Shown: positions 44,617 to 54,766, numbered from the stretch's first letter. The stretch is DNA of 64,000 bases from Celeribacter baekdonensis (GCF_900102315.1 NZ_FNBL01000008.1:124001-188000); one strand, 5' to 3'. Program-made: numbers and translations. The notes: a model not told the origin generated them from the letters alone.

Positions 44617-45123
44617 TTAGAGATTCATGTTCCGTTTTTTAGAGATGACCAAAAGGAGATAAATAGGCGTGAAACCAAAGAGGTGAGATCCGAACATCAT
44701 GGCCGCAACCCATGGCCAAAGGAAGATGACAGGTGGTCTTTCCTCACTCAACAAAAAAACATAGGGGGCTAGGAGGACTAAAATAAAGATCAGTAGCGTC
44801 CCTCGAACTTGTCTCCAATACCCGCTCAGCCATAGGGGACCAAGAGGCAGCGACTTGCCAGTCTTCACCACCTTCTCCACGAAAACCCGGTAGTAGAGCA
44901 AGACTTGAGCGGGGGCCGTGACAAATACCATTGCCGTCATGATAAACAGGTGACATCCGGCATATTGCCGGGTGGCTTCGAACCGATTGAAGAGTTCAAG
45001 CGGCATAGGTGCCCAAGAAATGCTGCGTCTGATCGTTGATATGACGGTCGGCCCACCAAGCTTACAAATCGCATAGGGCACGGCGACATAGAGGGCCAAC
45101 ACGAGATAGAATATCGGCTTCAT
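44617..45123 (-). CDS. Hypothetical integral membrane protein
   Basis: The 168-residue protein has about four hydrophobic helices: residues 3-20, 57-80, 108-127 and 132-160. It ends with a basic KKRNMNL tail. I see no family signature or catalytic motif. The codon use is less biased to GC than its core neighbours, which fits acquired DNA between IS remnants. No partner gene is evident. Confidence 0.55.
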   Translation of the reverse strand: MKPIFYLVLALYVAVPYAICKLGGPTVISTIRRSISWAPMPLELFNRFEATRQYAGCHLFIMTAMVFVTAPAQVLLYYRVFVEKVVKTGKSLPLGPLWLSGYWRQVRGTLLIFILVLLAPYVFLLSEERPPVIFLWPWVAAMMFGSHLFGFTPIYLLLVISKKRNMNL

Positions 45124-45532
45124 TCGGTCGAATGCCGCGCGCAGCTCCGGCGTCTCATCCTTTGAGACGCAATAAATAATAGGGCGACTCTTTATTTGCC
45201 AAGGCCAGCGCAGTGTTTTCTTTGGTCATAAAACACTCTGTTTTTCTCTTCGGGGACATGATTTCCCGTACAAGATAGAGCAATATCGAAAAACGTAGGA
45301 CACTATCTGCCTTCCACACTGAATTTGCCCGAAGATGCTCTCCTGATGCGCCGCCTTGGCGAACGCCCGCGCGGCATCCTGGTCGCGCTTTACGACCCTC
45401 GAAATCAAAAGACGGTCGTCCGACAAAGCCTGCACCAATGCTCATTCTTTAATGACAACATAGTAAGTTGATCTCTCGGTAAGGAACGCCAAGCCCACAG
45501 GTCAATCATTTTTAACCAAATAGATCAGTTGG
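45124..45532. other. Gap with weak reading frames only
   Basis: Two overlapping leftward frames (45155-45445 and 45226-45438) show no family motifs or good ribosome sites. I do not call either. The inverted repeat at 45508-45540 borders it. Confidence 0.4.
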
Positions 45533-45540
45533 TTAAAAAT
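45508..45540. repeat. Perfect 12-base inverted repeat
   Basis: ATTTTTAACCAA and TTGGTTAAAAAT flank a 9-base spacer. It lies across the stop codon of the small leftward gene. It may be an operator (AACCAA/TTGGTT half-sites resemble TetR-type boxes) or a terminator with A/T tails on both sides. Confidence 0.7.
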
Positions 45541-45877
45541 GTGAGAGCTTTGCGGCAATGGGGTGATTGGTGAGAGTTAAACGTGTGGGGAGATCGGGTT
45601 TGTTGTGATCCCGACGCGTAAAGCGCTCCTCCGAAGAGATAAATCTATCCGCGCTCGCTTCAGCCGCACCGTTTAGAACGCCTCTGCGAGGCAATGAGAC
45701 ATCGAGCAATAGATCAAACACGCCGCTCACGCCCAATGCCCGAGCGCGTCTACTCAAGAAGCTGACAAACAATTCATCATCATGAAATTTGGCAGATACT
45801 AGCGGCATATTCGGTTCTCGGGACAGTTTTAACCCAGCATCCACGATTGCGCACACACCTCCAGCTTGCTTAGTCAA
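45533..45877 (-). CDS. Truncated hypothetical protein, possibly TniQ-like N-terminus
   Basis: The frame has 114 codons and can only start at a TTG or CTG after an in-frame stop. The stretch MPLVSAKFHDDELFVSFLSRRARALG followed by VSGVFDLLL has the rhythm of TniQ N-termini (pattern PxxxExxxSWLxRxAxxxG). The rest shows no zinc ligands. It is probably a remnant of a transposition or island gene. The TniQ suggestion is weak. Confidence 0.35.
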   Translation of the reverse strand: MTKQAGGVCAIVDAGLKLSREPNMPLVSAKFHDDELFVSFLSRRARALGVSGVFDLLLDVSLPRRGVLNGAAEASADRFISSEERFTRRDHNKPDLPTRLTLTNHPIAAKLSHF

Positions 45878-45891
45878 ATGCAGCGCCGGTC

Positions 45892-45920
45892 AAAAAAAGG
45901 GGGACCAAACTGGCCCCCCT
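45892..45920 (-). terminator. Rho-independent terminator of the nrdJ unit
   Basis: On the minus strand a GGGGGGCC...GGTCCCCC stem with a short loop is followed by seven T. It lies about 105 bases after the small gene downstream of nrdJ and probably ends that transcript. Confidence 0.8.
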
Positions 45921-46025
45921 AGGTTCGCTGATCAGGCTCATATTTGATACCGCCCGGTAAGTTATTTTGCCTGCGGCCTGATCCGCGTCGGGAGCGAACG
46001 CATCCGCTCCAGAACTGTATTCTCC

Positions 46026-46286
46026 TTAGTGCAACACACGCCCCGCAGAGCTGTTGACCAACAAGATCGCACGACAGCCTTTGGCCCCTTCCGTACGATA
46101 ATCCTGCACCGAATAGGTCACAGGAAAATTGGCGACACAGACGGATTGGCTGCCGCCATAGGCCTCGGCCAAAGGCCCGGCGGCCTCCGGCGCAAAATCG
46201 ACCTCGATCGTATTGCCGCGCATCGTCAAACGCTCTGCGGTGAGCGCGTGACCGGCAATGGTGAAGACCATATCCATCTGTCCCAT
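46026..46286 (-). CDS. Small conserved protein downstream of nrdJ
   Basis: The 86-residue protein starts five bases after the nrdJ stop, so the two are surely co-transcribed. The sequence is strand-rich, with one cysteine near the middle (SVCVANF) and another late (GAKGCRAILL). I do not recognise the family. A role linked to ribonucleotide reduction is suggested only by position. Confidence 0.65.
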   Translation of the reverse strand: MGQMDMVFTIAGHALTAERLTMRGNTIEVDFAPEAAGPLAEAYGGSQSVCVANFPVTYSVQDYRTEGAKGCRAILLVNSSAGRVLH

Positions 46287-46291
46287 GCCCC

Positions 46292-49200
46292 TCAGCTACA
46301 GCCCGACGTGCCGCCGCAGGTGTTGCATTTCATGCAGGTGCCGTTGCGCACCAGCGTGTAGTTGCCGCATTCGCCACAGGGATCGCCCTCATAGCCCTGC
46401 ATCTTCGCCTTGGTGCGCGCGTCCATCGACATGGACGAAGACACGGTGACCGAGGAGATCGCAGTGCCACTTGTGGTGCCGGATTTCACCTCTGGCACCA
46501 GTGTTTGCAGCGCCACCTCGGCGTCAATCGAGCTATCAAGCGCCACGATCCCGCTTTGCATCCCGCCCTGAAGCACGATCAATTCCTGCGGCATCCGTTT
46601 GCGCAGATAGCCGGTCGAAGAGATTTGTTTCAGCACTTCGATGGATTTGGCAGAGGCGGCTTCAGACGGTTTTTGCACATTGGCCACGCCCTCTTCTTCG
46701 CCGCGCCCCAGATCGTCAAAAGCATGACCCGCCGGTTTCACATGAGCCAAATCGGTACGGTCCAGATAGGACACGGCCAATTCACGGAAGATGTAATCCA
46801 GGATCGAGGTGGCGTTTTTGATCGAGTCATTGCCCTGCACCATGCCCGAGGGCTCGAATTTGGTGAAGGTGAAGGCATCGACAAACTCTTCGAGCGGCAC
46901 GCCATATTGCAGACCGACCGAGATTGCGATGGCGAAATTGTTCATCATCGCCCGGAAGCCAGCACCCTCTTTGTGCATGTCGATGAAAATCTCACCCAGA
47001 GTGCCATCCTCATATTCGCCGGTGCGCAAATAGACCTTATGCCCGCCGACGACCGATTTCTGGGTGTAGCCTTTGCGACGGCTGGGAAGTTTTTCACGGC
47101 CCCGCGCCACTTCTTTGATGATCACCTTTTCAACGATCTTCTCGGCCAGAACGGCGGCTTTTTCCTGCGGCGTGCCGGTGGCGAGGATTTCCTCGGCCTC
47201 GTCATCATCGTCGATCAAAGCGCTCGCCAAAGGCTGCGACAGTTTCGAGCCATCGCGGTAAAGCGCATTGGCTTTCACCCCCAAAGACCAAGACAGCTCA
47301 TAGGAGGCCAGGCAATCCTCGATGGTGGCGTCATTCGGCATGTTGATGGTTTTCGAGATCGCGCCGGAGATAAACGACTGAGCAGCGGCCATCATGGTGA
47401 TGTGGCTGTTGACCGACAGGTAACGCTTGCCTTTTTTGCCACAGGCATTGGCGCAATCGAACACCGAATAATGCTCTTCTTTGAGGAAAGGCGCGCCTTC
47501 GAGCGTCATTGTGCCGCAAACGTGATCATTGGCGGCGTCGATGTCGGCCTTGGTAAAGCCCAAGGAGCGCAGCAAATCAAAGGACGGATCGTTGAGCTTG
47601 GCCTTTGGAATGCCCAAAGTGCCGGTGCAGAAATCTTCGCCCAGTGTCCATTGGTTGAACACGAAACGGATGTCGAAAGCAGAGGGCAGCGCGGCTTCGA
47701 TTTTCTCGATCTGGGCCGAGCCAAAGCCGTGACCGATCAGCGCGGTGTGGTTGATCCCCGGCGCATTGCCGATGGACCCATGACCGACCGCATAGGAGAT
47801 GATCTCTTCGATCTCGCTTGAGGGGTAGCCGAGTTTTTCCAGTGCTGCGGGCACCGAGCGGTTGATGATTTTGAAATAGCCGCCGCCTGCGAGTTTCTTG
47901 AATTTCACCAGCGCGAAATCCGGCTCAATCCCGGTGGTGTCGCAATCCATCACCAAACCGATGGTGCCGGTCGGCGCAATCACGGAAACCTGCGCGTTGC
48001 GAAAGCCGTTTTTCTCGCCAAGGCTCAGCGCCTCATCCCATGCGGTTTTGGCCAGTTCGACCAAATGCGCGTCCGGGCAATTGGCGTGATCCAATGCCAC
48101 CGGTTTGACCTCAAGCGCGTCATAGCCGGTGGATTTGCCATAGGCTGCGGTGCGGTGGTTGCGGATGACACGGAGCATGTGGTCGCGGTTGGCCTCATAG
48201 CGCGAGAACGCGCCCAATTCGCCGGCAATCTCGGCGGATGTGGCATAGGACACCCCGGTCATGATCGCGGTCAAAGCGCCCGCCAATGCCCGGCCCTCGT
48301 CCGAGTCATAGCCAAAGCCCATGTTCATCAACAGCCCGCCGATGTTGGCATAGCCAAGGCCCAGCGTGCGGAAGTCATAGGAGCGCTGCGCGATTTCTTT
48401 TGACGGGAACTGCGCCATCATCACCGAAATCTCAAGCGTCAGCGTCCATATCCGGGTGGCGTGCATATAGGCTTCGGCGTCAAACCGCCCGTCTTTGAGG
48501 AAGGTCAGCAAGTTCATCGAGGCGAGGTTACAGGCCGTGTCATCGAGGAACATATACTCGGAACAGGGGTTCGAGCCGCGGATTTGACCGTCTTCTGGGC
48601 AGGTGTGCCAGGCATTGATCGTGTCGTGGAACTGGATGCCCGGATCGGCACAGGCCCAAGCGGCGTGACCCACATCTTGCCACAGATCACGGGCATTGAC
48701 GGTCTTGGCGACCTTGCCATCGGTGCGACGCAAAAGCTCCCATTCGGCGTCGTCTTTGACGGCCTTGAGGAAAGCGTCGGTGACGCGCACGGAGTTGTTG
48801 GAGTTTTGGCCCGACACAGACGCATAGGCCTCAGAGTCCCAATCGGTGTCATAGGTCGGGAATTCGATCGAGGAATAGCCCTGTTTCGCGTAATCGAGCA
48901 CGCGTTTGACATAGGTTTCCGGGATGCAGACCTGTTTCGCCGATTTGATCGCCGCTTTCAGTGCCACGTTTTTGGCCGGATCGAACGCGTCATCCTCTTT
49001 GCCGTCCCATGTGCCGATGGCGTCAAAAATCTGGTTCAACTGGCGTTCGTGCATCTTCGAGCCCGCGACAATGGACGCCACTTTTTGCTCTTCGATCACC
49101 TTCCAGTTGATGAATTCTTCGATATCCGGGTGATCCATGTCACAGATCACCATTTTCGCAGCACGGCGCGTGGTGCCCCCCGATTTGATCGCGCCCGCCG

Positions 49201-49990
49201 CCCGGTCACCGATTTTCAGAAAGCCCATGAGACCGGAGGATTTGCCACCGCCCGACAGCGCCTCATTGGCGGCGCGCAGGGACGAGAAATTGGTGCCCGT
49301 GCCGGAGCCGTATTTGAACAGCCGCGCTTCGCGGACCCAAAGGTCCATGATGCCGCCGTCAGACACCAGATCATCCTTCACCGATTGGATGAAACAGGCG
49401 TGGGGCTGCGGGTGCTCATAGGCGGAGGTCGAACGGGTCAGCTCGCCAGATTTGTAATCGACATAATAATGCCCCTGCCCCGGACCGTCGATGCCGTAAG
49501 CCCAATGCAGACCGGTGTTGAACCACTGCGGGCTGTTCGGCGCGCCCATTTGCGCCGCCAAGGTAAAGCGCATGTCATCGTAATAGGCGCGGGCGTCGTC
49601 CTCAGAGGTGAAATAACCGCCCTTCCAGCCCCAATAGGCCCAAGCGCCAGCCAAACGGTCAAACACTTGTTTTGCCGAGCTCTCGCCACCAAAGCGCGCG
49701 TCCTCAGGCAGTTTCGCCAAAGCATCTTCGTCGGGAACAGAGCGCCACAAAAACGACGGAACGCCTTTTTCACGGACTTTTTTCAACGCGGCCGGGACAC
49801 CGGCCTTGCGGAAATATTTTTGAGCGATGACATCGGACGCGACCTGTGACCACCGCGCCGGGATTTCACAATCATCAAGTTTAAACACCACGGTGCCGTC
49901 CGGATTGCGAATCTCGGATGTGGTCGTGGTGAACTCCAACTCCGCATATGCGTCTTGGCCTGCTGTGGTGAATTTACGTTCGATCTTCAT
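46292..49990 (-). CDS. nrdJ: Adenosylcobalamin-dependent (class II) ribonucleotide reductase
   Basis: The 1232-residue protein matches the long alphaproteobacterial class II enzymes. [13 protein letters not shown] near 230 and the block [20 protein letters not shown] near 475-495 are the active-site regions. [20 protein letters not shown] near 660 belongs to the barrel core. The C-terminus carries a zinc-finger-like tail, [20 protein letters not shown] followed by CGGTSGC, that re-reduces the active site. It makes dNTPs without needing oxygen and depends on vitamin B12. Candidate NrdR boxes lie about 380 bases upstream; no cobalamin riboswitch was seen. Confidence 0.97.
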   Translation of the reverse strand: MKIERKFTTAGQDAYAELEFTTTTSEIRNPDGTVVFKLDDCEIPARWSQVASDVIAQKYFRKAGVPAALKKVREKGVPSFLWRSVPDEDALAKLPEDARFGGESSAKQVFDRLAGAWAYWGWKGGYFTSEDDARAYYDDMRFTLAAQMGAPNSPQWFNTGLHWAYGIDGPGQGHYYVDYKSGELTRSTSAYEHPQPHACFIQSVKDDLVSDGGIMDLWVREARLFKYGSGTGTNFSSLRAANEALSGGGKSSGLMGFLKIGDRAAGAIKSGGTTRRAAKMVICDMDHPDIEEFINWKVIEEQKVASIVAGSKMHERQLNQIFDAIGTWDGKEDDAFDPAKNVALKAAIKSAKQVCIPETYVKRVLDYAKQGYSSIEFPTYDTDWDSEAYASVSGQNSNNSVRVTDAFLKAVKDDAEWELLRRTDGKVAKTVNARDLWQDVGHAAWACADPGIQFHDTINAWHTCPEDGQIRGSNPCSEYMFLDDTACNLASMNLLTFLKDGRFDAEAYMHATRIWTLTLEISVMMAQFPSKEIAQRSYDFRTLGLGYANIGGLLMNMGFGYDSDEGRALAGALTAIMTGVSYATSAEIAGELGAFSRYEANRDHMLRVIRNHRTAAYGKSTGYDALEVKPVALDHANCPDAHLVELAKTAWDEALSLGEKNGFRNAQVSVIAPTGTIGLVMDCDTTGIEPDFALVKFKKLAGGGYFKIINRSVPAALEKLGYPSSEIEEIISYAVGHGSIGNAPGINHTALIGHGFGSAQIEKIEAALPSAFDIRFVFNQWTLGEDFCTGTLGIPKAKLNDPSFDLLRSLGFTKADIDAANDHVCGTMTLEGAPFLKEEHYSVFDCANACGKKGKRYLSVNSHITMMAAAQSFISGAISKTINMPNDATIEDCLASYELSWSLGVKANALYRDGSKLSQPLASALIDDDDEAEEILATGTPQEKAAVLAEKIVEKVIIKEVARGREKLPSRRKGYTQKSVVGGHKVYLRTGEYEDGTLGEIFIDMHKEGAGFRAMMNNFAIAISVGLQYGVPLEEFVDAFTFTKFEPSGMVQGNDSIKNATSILDYIFRELAVSYLDRTDLAHVKPAGHAFDDLGRGEEEGVANVQKPSEAASAKSIEVLKQISSTGYLRKRMPQELIVLQGGMQSGIVALDSSIDAEVALQTLVPEVKSGTTSGTAISSVTVSSSMSMDARTKAKMQGYEGDPCGECGNYTLVRNGTCMKCNTCGGTSGCS

Positions 49991-50366
49991 CTTATGCCCG
50001 CCTCATTTTATCAGGCCTCAACCTGATTCAGCCCGTCAAAGCCCGTTGTTTTTCAGATCCGCTGCGGCTTCAAACACAGATTCAAATCCGCCGCATGTCT
50101 CAACTCATCGCCCGCCGCATGCCCATCTACATCTTGTGTTCAAGCCTGTGAGCGACATCCCAACCGCAGAGCAAAATTCTCCTCCCTCCGAAGCCGCGCA
50201 TCGCGTTCGGTCCGTCAGGTGAGTCTCTCATGTCTTCGGTCTGGTCTTGGTGGCCGATCAAACGAAATAATCCGCAATTCCCTACCTAAAACGCATGTTT
50301 CAGATCGGTTCCCCGGCGGTCATTCGTTGGATCACTTCCCCGCGACTCTTGTCCCTCACCGCCTGA

Positions 50367-50417
50367 CAACAACTAAATGTAGTGTTCCGTCAACCAGCTC
50401 ACACAATGTGCAGCGTG
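50367..50417 (-). promoter_or_regulatory. Tandem NrdR-box candidates upstream of nrdJ
   Basis: On the minus strand, ACACGCTGCACATTGT and ACACTACATTTAGTTG lie with their centres about 32 bases apart. Both follow the ACAC-N8-kTGT shape of NrdR boxes, and three-helical-turn spacing is usual for NrdR, the general repressor of ribonucleotide reductase genes. The match to the full consensus is partial. Confidence 0.45.
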
Positions 50418-50906
50418 TTTGCCCCTCAGGTCAATGTCATTTTAAGGCTTCGTAAACCAAAAAATCGGTTGACGAAAATTGCCCACAGGCAGGCGCGATT
50501 CGAATATCTCGGCGTTAATAAATTTTCCTTTGTTTCCCATAGGTTTCGCCAAATACATTAACCAATTGCGCGAGCAATTGTGGATAAGTGCCAGGTGCAA
50601 AAAAAATAGTCATACGCGCACAGCCTAAGCAATTTGCCCAAACGGTCGACACACAACATATTGTGCTCACCTCGCCTTTTCGCAGGCGCAGAAAGGGCCC
50701 ATTCATGATAATTTCAAGGGAAATATGCAGCTTTAACGGGTCACAGCCCGTCGAAAAATCATCGTCAGGTTGAAACTTCGCCGCCAAACAGCATTCGAAT
50801 CAAATATCGTGGCACGTCCTTCAAAGGCGAAGAGATCGACCACAGCCGTTGCAGAGACACGGCGCATGAACGCAGCGCATGAACGCGGCATATGACAAAG
50901 GACACC

Positions 50907-50955
50907 TAAAGCGTTCCGCCTTTCCCCTGTCTCAAGTTAAAAGCATGACGCTTTA
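50907..50955. repeat. Dispersed hairpin element, second copy
   Basis: TAAAGCGT at the left end and ACGCTTTA at the right end, with CGCCTTTC just inside the left arm, as in the element at 7094-7135. The centre is not conserved. Confidence 0.5.
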
Positions 50956-51046
50956 AACGAAAAAGGAGCGCAGATGCGCCCCAAACTCTCGCTAAAACCA
51001 GCCACACCGCAATAGCACCCCAACGGGCAATGTCTCTGAGAGAAAA

Positions 51047-51123
51047 TGGTCGGGGCGAGAAGATTCGAACTTCCGACCCCCTGTACCCAAAACAGGTGCG
51101 CTACCAGGCTGCGCCACGCCCCG
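51047..51123 (-). tRNA. tRNA-Pro (TGG)
   Basis: A 77-base cloverleaf on the minus strand. Acceptor CGGGGCG pairs with CGCCCCG, the D-arm contains the Pro-typical GCGCAGCCTGGTAGCGC, the anticodon loop is TTTGGGT with anticodon TGG, the T-loop is TTCGAAT, and CCA is encoded. Confidence 0.95.
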
Positions 51124-51217
51124 ACCGTGCTGCGGTTCCTACCCTGCTCTGCGCCCGATGAAAAGACGTTTTCTGCGCAAAGTGAAACCTTTATGCATTC
51201 TCTCCTGCATTCGCCAC

Positions 51218-51730
51218 TCAGTCACAGGGATCAGCGGCCTCTGGCCCAAAGGCCGGATGACGCAAAACATCCCCCACCGAGATCCCCATCGCGCCAGCCA
51301 GCCCGCCGTTGATCTCAAGCACAGCAAAGACCGCATTTCCGCCGGAGATCGGCGTGCGATCCAGCGGCACGGCGCGCTCATGCACCTTTGTGATCACGCC
51401 ACGGCGATCGACAAAGATCATATCCAAAGGGATCAGCGTATTGGCCATCCAAAACGCCGCGGGACCGGGTGTGTCATAAACAAAGAGCATGCCGTGAGAC
51501 CGCGCCATCTCAGGCCGGTTCATCAACCCCAGCGCACGCTCACCAGCATCATCGGCCAGTTCGACGCTAAAGCGCGCCGAAACAGAGGGGCCAGATAAAA
51601 CCACCTCATCCATGCGACAGGCATGGGGGGGAGACGCAGGTGTTGCCTGCGCCTGTGCTGCGCCCGAAAGCGCCATCACATAAAGGCAAATCGCGACCTT
51701 AGATAAGGTCGCACATCGATTAGGAATCAC
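51218..51730 (-). CDS. Exported DUF192 protein
   Basis: The likely start is the GTG at 51730, overlapping the end of the cold shock gene; starts at 51766 or 51748 only add basic residues inside that gene. A signal peptide ([18 protein letters not shown]) is followed by the DUF192 domain, with [20 protein letters not shown] near 80-100 and [17 protein letters not shown] near 105-120. The small beta-barrel family is widespread but has no firm function. It is co-transcribed with the cold shock gene. Confidence 0.88.
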   Translation of the reverse strand: MIPNRCATLSKVAICLYVMALSGAAQAQATPASPPHACRMDEVVLSGPSVSARFSVELADDAGERALGLMNRPEMARSHGMLFVYDTPGPAAFWMANTLIPLDMIFVDRRGVITKVHERAVPLDRTPISGGNAVFAVLEINGGLAGAMGISVGDVLRHPAFGPEAADPCD

Positions 51731-52271
51731 TGTCCAACGTCTCTGCATGCGCCTCTTCCACTGCATGATCCCAGGCCGTCACATGCGCCGCCATGCGGCC
51801 CCGCCGTCCCTCGATCACCCGAAGGCCAATGGCCTCACCGGGCATCAGATCGGCAAGACCGGAGCGACGCAGCACCTCGATATGCACAAACACATCTTCG
51901 GGGCGACCAAACACATTGGCAAAGCCAAAGCCCTTGCCCTTATCAAACCATTTCACCCGCGCCGGTTCCAGCGGCAGATCAAGCCCGCCCCCGTCCACCT
52001 GTTCGAGATCTTCGAGCATAGGGCCATCGGACTGAACCGGGGGTTCAATCCCCAAAACCTCAATCGCCTGAACCCCACGATCGGTTTCTTGCACCGACAA
52101 GCGGATCAAGGCGGCATCCGCAACCGAACTTTGGCCGAAATTGCGCAATACATTTGCGTGCAACAAAATATCGGGTCCACCTTCGTCGGAGACCACAAAA
52201 CCAAAACCACGCGTTGGATCGAACCATTTGACATGGCCCGATACAACCTTTTCCAAGCCTGTATCGTTCAT
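51720..52271 (-). CDS. Cold shock protein with two CSD domains
   Basis: The 183-residue protein has two cold-shock domains. The first is at about 8-75, with [14 protein letters not shown]. The second is at about 103-170, with [14 protein letters not shown] and [13 protein letters not shown]. An acidic linker joins them. RNP1-like GFGFV/GFGFA motifs are intact in both, so each can bind single-stranded nucleic acid. Double-CSD proteins are common in alphaproteobacteria and act as RNA chaperones or regulators. It overlaps the DUF192 gene. Confidence 0.94.
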   Translation of the reverse strand: MNDTGLEKVVSGHVKWFDPTRGFGFVVSDEGGPDILLHANVLRNFGQSSVADAALIRLSVQETDRGVQAIEVLGIEPPVQSDGPMLEDLEQVDGGGLDLPLEPARVKWFDKGKGFGFANVFGRPEDVFVHIEVLRRSGLADLMPGEAIGLRVIEGRRGRMAAHVTAWDHAVEEAHAETLDSDS

Positions 52272-52440
52272 ATTTCCACACTCAAAAGGGGCGGCGCCTA
52301 CGCACCAACCCGCAATTAGCGGGGCTTTCGCCCCTCATCCCTGCGGCAGACCCTGCGTCAAAGAAGACAAAGGTTCAAGACCTGCTTGACCTGTCTTTTT
52401 GACCAATTGCATGTTGCCGCAAGGTCAACCCTCCGTCTTA

Positions 52441-53046
52441 TCAGGGATTTAGACGCTCAATCGTCCAAGCCTCCGTCACAGTCGCACGGGTCCATTTAAA
52501 TCGGTCGTGAAGGCGAAACTCGCCATCGGCCCAAAACTCGATTTCAAGCGGGGTGATCCGGTAACCGCCCCAAAACGGGGGACGTTTCGGATTTGGTCCG
52601 TGTTTCAGCCCCGCTTTGGCGACCGCTTCCATCAGCGCCGTTTTGGACGCCAGGGGCCGTGACTGTTTTGACGCCCATGCGCCAATCCGTGACCCCAAGG
52701 CCCGCGATGTATAATAGGCGTCAGAGGCCGCGTCACTTTCGCGTGTCACCAGTCCGCGCACACGAACTTGTCGACGCAAGCTTTTCCAGTGCATGACAAA
52801 AGCGGCCTTGCCAGAGCTCTCGATTTCCTGACCTTTGGCGCTTTCATAATTGGTGAAAAACACGAACGCATCATCCGCGATGTCTTTGAGCAACACCATA
52901 CGCACATTGGGCAACCCATCGGAATCGACCGTGGCCATGGCGATGGCATTGGGGTCATTGACCTCTGTTGCCTCAGCCGATTTGAGCCATTGGCGGGCAA
53001 TCTCGAACGGATCGTCCCCTGCAAAAATACCTTTACGCGACAGCAT
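52441..53046 (-). CDS. pdxH: Pyridoxamine 5'-phosphate oxidase
   Basis: The 201-residue protein has the FMN-binding segment [20 protein letters not shown] near 51-70, the [14 protein letters not shown] substrate region near 120-135, and the C-terminal [20 protein letters not shown] followed by RLHDRFKW. The last strand ends WTIERLNP, the conserved PdxH C-terminus. The enzyme makes pyridoxal phosphate from PNP or PMP with oxygen. It is transcribed alone, away from fabI. Confidence 0.96.
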   Translation of the reverse strand: MLSRKGIFAGDDPFEIARQWLKSAEATEVNDPNAIAMATVDSDGLPNVRMVLLKDIADDAFVFFTNYESAKGQEIESSGKAAFVMHWKSLRRQVRVRGLVTRESDAASDAYYTSRALGSRIGAWASKQSRPLASKTALMEAVAKAGLKHGPNPKRPPFWGGYRITPLEIEFWADGEFRLHDRFKWTRATVTEAWTIERLNP

Positions 53047-53249
53047 GGCTCACCTCCTCTTTGCCTTGTGGATAGCCCTTTGTGAGCGGCACAACAAGGC
53101 CCGCACCAAAGCAAGCCCCAGCATCATCTTGGGCAGATTTTGACACCGCGTCACGAATTTACGCCCCCCAGACTTGCTAGGTTTGCGCAAAAGCCCTAAA
53201 GCACTTTTCAACATGAATTCTACACATTCTACACAGGTGAGGGCCAAAT

Positions 53250-54053
53250 ATGACCAAACTGATGGATGGAAAGCGGGGCCTGATCATGGGGCTTGCCAAT
53301 GACAAGTCGATCGCCTGGGGCATCGCACAGGCATTGGCGAACCATGGCGCCGAGCTGTGCTTTTCCTATCAAGGCGAACAGTTGAAAAAGCGGGTCGATC
53401 CGCTGGCTGAACGGTTGGGCTCGGATTTCGTCGTCGAATGCGATGTCTCCGACGAGGCCTCTGTTGATGCGTTGTTTGCCGCCATCGAGGCGAAATGGGG
53501 CAAGATGGATTTCATTGTCCACGCCATTGGCTTTTCCGACAAGGCCGAATTGCGGGGCCGCTACGTCGACACCACCCGCGCCAATTTCAACCTGACCATG
53601 GATATTTCCGTCTATTCCTTCACTGCCGTGGCCCAACGCGCCGCGAAACTGATGGTGGATGGCGGGTCGATGTTGACCATGACCTATTATGGCGCCGAAC
53701 GCGTCATGCCGCATTATAATGTGATGGGCGTGGCCAAAGCCGCCCTTGAGGCCTCGGTGCGGTATCTGGCCGAAGATCTGGGCAAAGACGGCATCCGGGT
53801 CAATTCGATCTCCGCCGGGCCGATCAAAACGCTGGCCGCCTCGGGCATTGGCGATTTCCGCTACATCATGAAGTGGAACGAATACAATTCGCCGCTGCGT
53901 CGCAATGTGACCATTGATGATGTCGGCGGCTCCGCGCTTTACCTTTTGTCGGACCTGTCTTCGGGCGTGACCGGCGAAACCCACCACGTTGATGCCGGCT
54001 ATCATGTGGTTGGGATGAAGGCGGTGGATGCGCCGGACATCACCAAAGGCTAA
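53250..54053 (+). CDS. fabI: Enoyl-[acyl-carrier-protein] reductase (NADH)
   Basis: The 267-residue FabI-type SDR has GLANDKSIAWGIAQAL near residues 14-29 as the cofactor segment and YYGAERVMPHYNVMGVAKAA near 145-165, with the Tyr-x6-Tyr-x6-Lys arrangement. It carries out the last reduction of each fatty-acid elongation cycle. It starts after a GAGGG site. A hairpin terminator follows. Confidence 0.95.
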   Translation: MTKLMDGKRGLIMGLANDKSIAWGIAQALANHGAELCFSYQGEQLKKRVDPLAERLGSDFVVECDVSDEASVDALFAAIEAKWGKMDFIVHAIGFSDKAELRGRYVDTTRANFNLTMDISVYSFTAVAQRAAKLMVDGGSMLTMTYYGAERVMPHYNVMGVAKAALEASVRYLAEDLGKDGIRVNSISAGPIKTLAASGIGDFRYIMKWNEYNSPLRRNVTIDDVGGSALYLLSDLSSGVTGETHHVDAGYHVVGMKAVDAPDITKG

Positions 54054-54078
54054 ACCGCCTCATATAGACAGATGAGCA

Positions 54079-54100
54079 AACGGGGGCTTCGGCCTCCGTT
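54079..54100 (+). terminator. Stem-loop terminator of fabI
   Basis: A 9-base stem (AACGGGGGC/GGCCTCCGTT with one G-T pair) closes a TTCG tetraloop, 25 bases after the fabI stop. The T-tract is weak. Confidence 0.65.
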
Positions 54101-54106
54101 TCGCGT

Positions 54107-54120
54107 TATACCCGGGTATA
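54107..54120. repeat. Perfect 14-base palindrome
   Basis: TATACCCGGGTATA is its own reverse complement. It lies between the fabI terminator and gpt and could be an operator of the gpt promoter. Confidence 0.6.
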
Positions 54121-54262
54121 TGACGACAGGATTCCCCGATCTTTTTCGCAGTTTTTTAAGAAACCGCGCTGTAAGAGATTGTGGTGGCGCGATTTTCGCG
54201 GCAAAAAAGACGCCAATCTAAACACCACCCCATCAACACCGTCCTCATCAAAGGATTTTGAA

Positions 54263-54766
54263 ATGTCCGACCGTTTGCCGCATGAAAAAGGGTTTCACAT
54301 CAGCTGGGACCAGATCCATCGCGACAGCCGGGCGCTGGCGTGGCGGTTGGATGGCAAAGGGCCGGACGATGGTGCATGGCGGGCCGTTGTGGCGATCACC
54401 CGTGGCGGCATGGCCCCGGCGATGATCATCGCGCGTGAATTGGACATTCGCACGGTCGATACGATCTCGGTCAAATCTTATGATCACCAAGATCAATCCG
54501 AAGCGATTGTGCTGAAAGCCCCCGACAAGGATATGATGGGCGATGGCACCGGGATTTTGATCATCGACGATCTGGTCGACAGCGGCAAAACCCTGAAACT
54601 GGTGCGCGACCTCTATCCGAACGCGCATTTTGCCACCGTTTATGCCAAACCCGCAGGGCGACCACAGGTTGACACATTCATCACTGAAGTGTCGCAAGAC
54701 ACATGGATTTTCTTCCCATGGGATATGGCACTGCAATATGTTCAGCCTTACCGCGGGCGGGACTAA
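54263..54766 (+). CDS. gpt: Xanthine(-guanine) phosphoribosyltransferase
   Basis: The ATG at 54263 follows AAGGA and gives 167 residues; earlier codons from 54179 are unsupported. The PRPP-binding loop [14 protein letters not shown] lies near 97-110, and [20 protein letters not shown] near 42-61 carries the other family motif. It salvages guanine and xanthine. The C-terminal [18 protein letters not shown] is typical of bacterial Gpt. Confidence 0.93.
   Translation: MSDRLPHEKGFHISWDQIHRDSRALAWRLDGKGPDDGAWRAVVAITRGGMAPAMIIARELDIRTVDTISVKSYDHQDQSEAIVLKAPDKDMMGDGTGILIIDDLVDSGKTLKLVRDLYPNAHFATVYAKPAGRPQVDTFITEVSQDTWIFFPWDMALQYVQPYRGRD

Larger units (their letters stand above)
49991..51046. other. 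Long leader and intergenic region upstream of nrdJ
   Basis: Over one kilobase without a supported gene. It contains the NrdR-box candidates, a perfect CAATTGC-GCGA-GCAATTG palindrome at 50563-50580 followed directly by a consensus DnaA box (TGTGGATAA, 50579-50587), and the dispersed hairpin at 50907-50955. A third sequence like the NrdR core, CTACATCTTGTG, lies at 50127-50138. A frame of 90 codons at 50515-50787 (minus) has no family features. Confidence 0.55.

Noticed and set aside
45155-45445. 96-codon leftward frame
   Set aside because: No ribosome site, no motif, and an equally long frame overlaps it; neither can be supported.
46505-49849. Long reading frames (438 and 462 codons) antisense to nrdJ
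   Set aside because: They are codon-bias shadows of nrdJ with no motif, ribosome site or family similarity.
49991-50370. Cobalamin riboswitch in the nrdJ leader
   Set aside because: The conserved B12-box elements (GCCACTG and GCCAGGAGACC-like) could not be found on the coding strand, so no riboswitch is called.
50515-50800. Replication origin near the DnaA box
   Set aside because: Only one consensus DnaA box is present and no origin-type gene neighbours such as dnaA, parA or hemE were seen.
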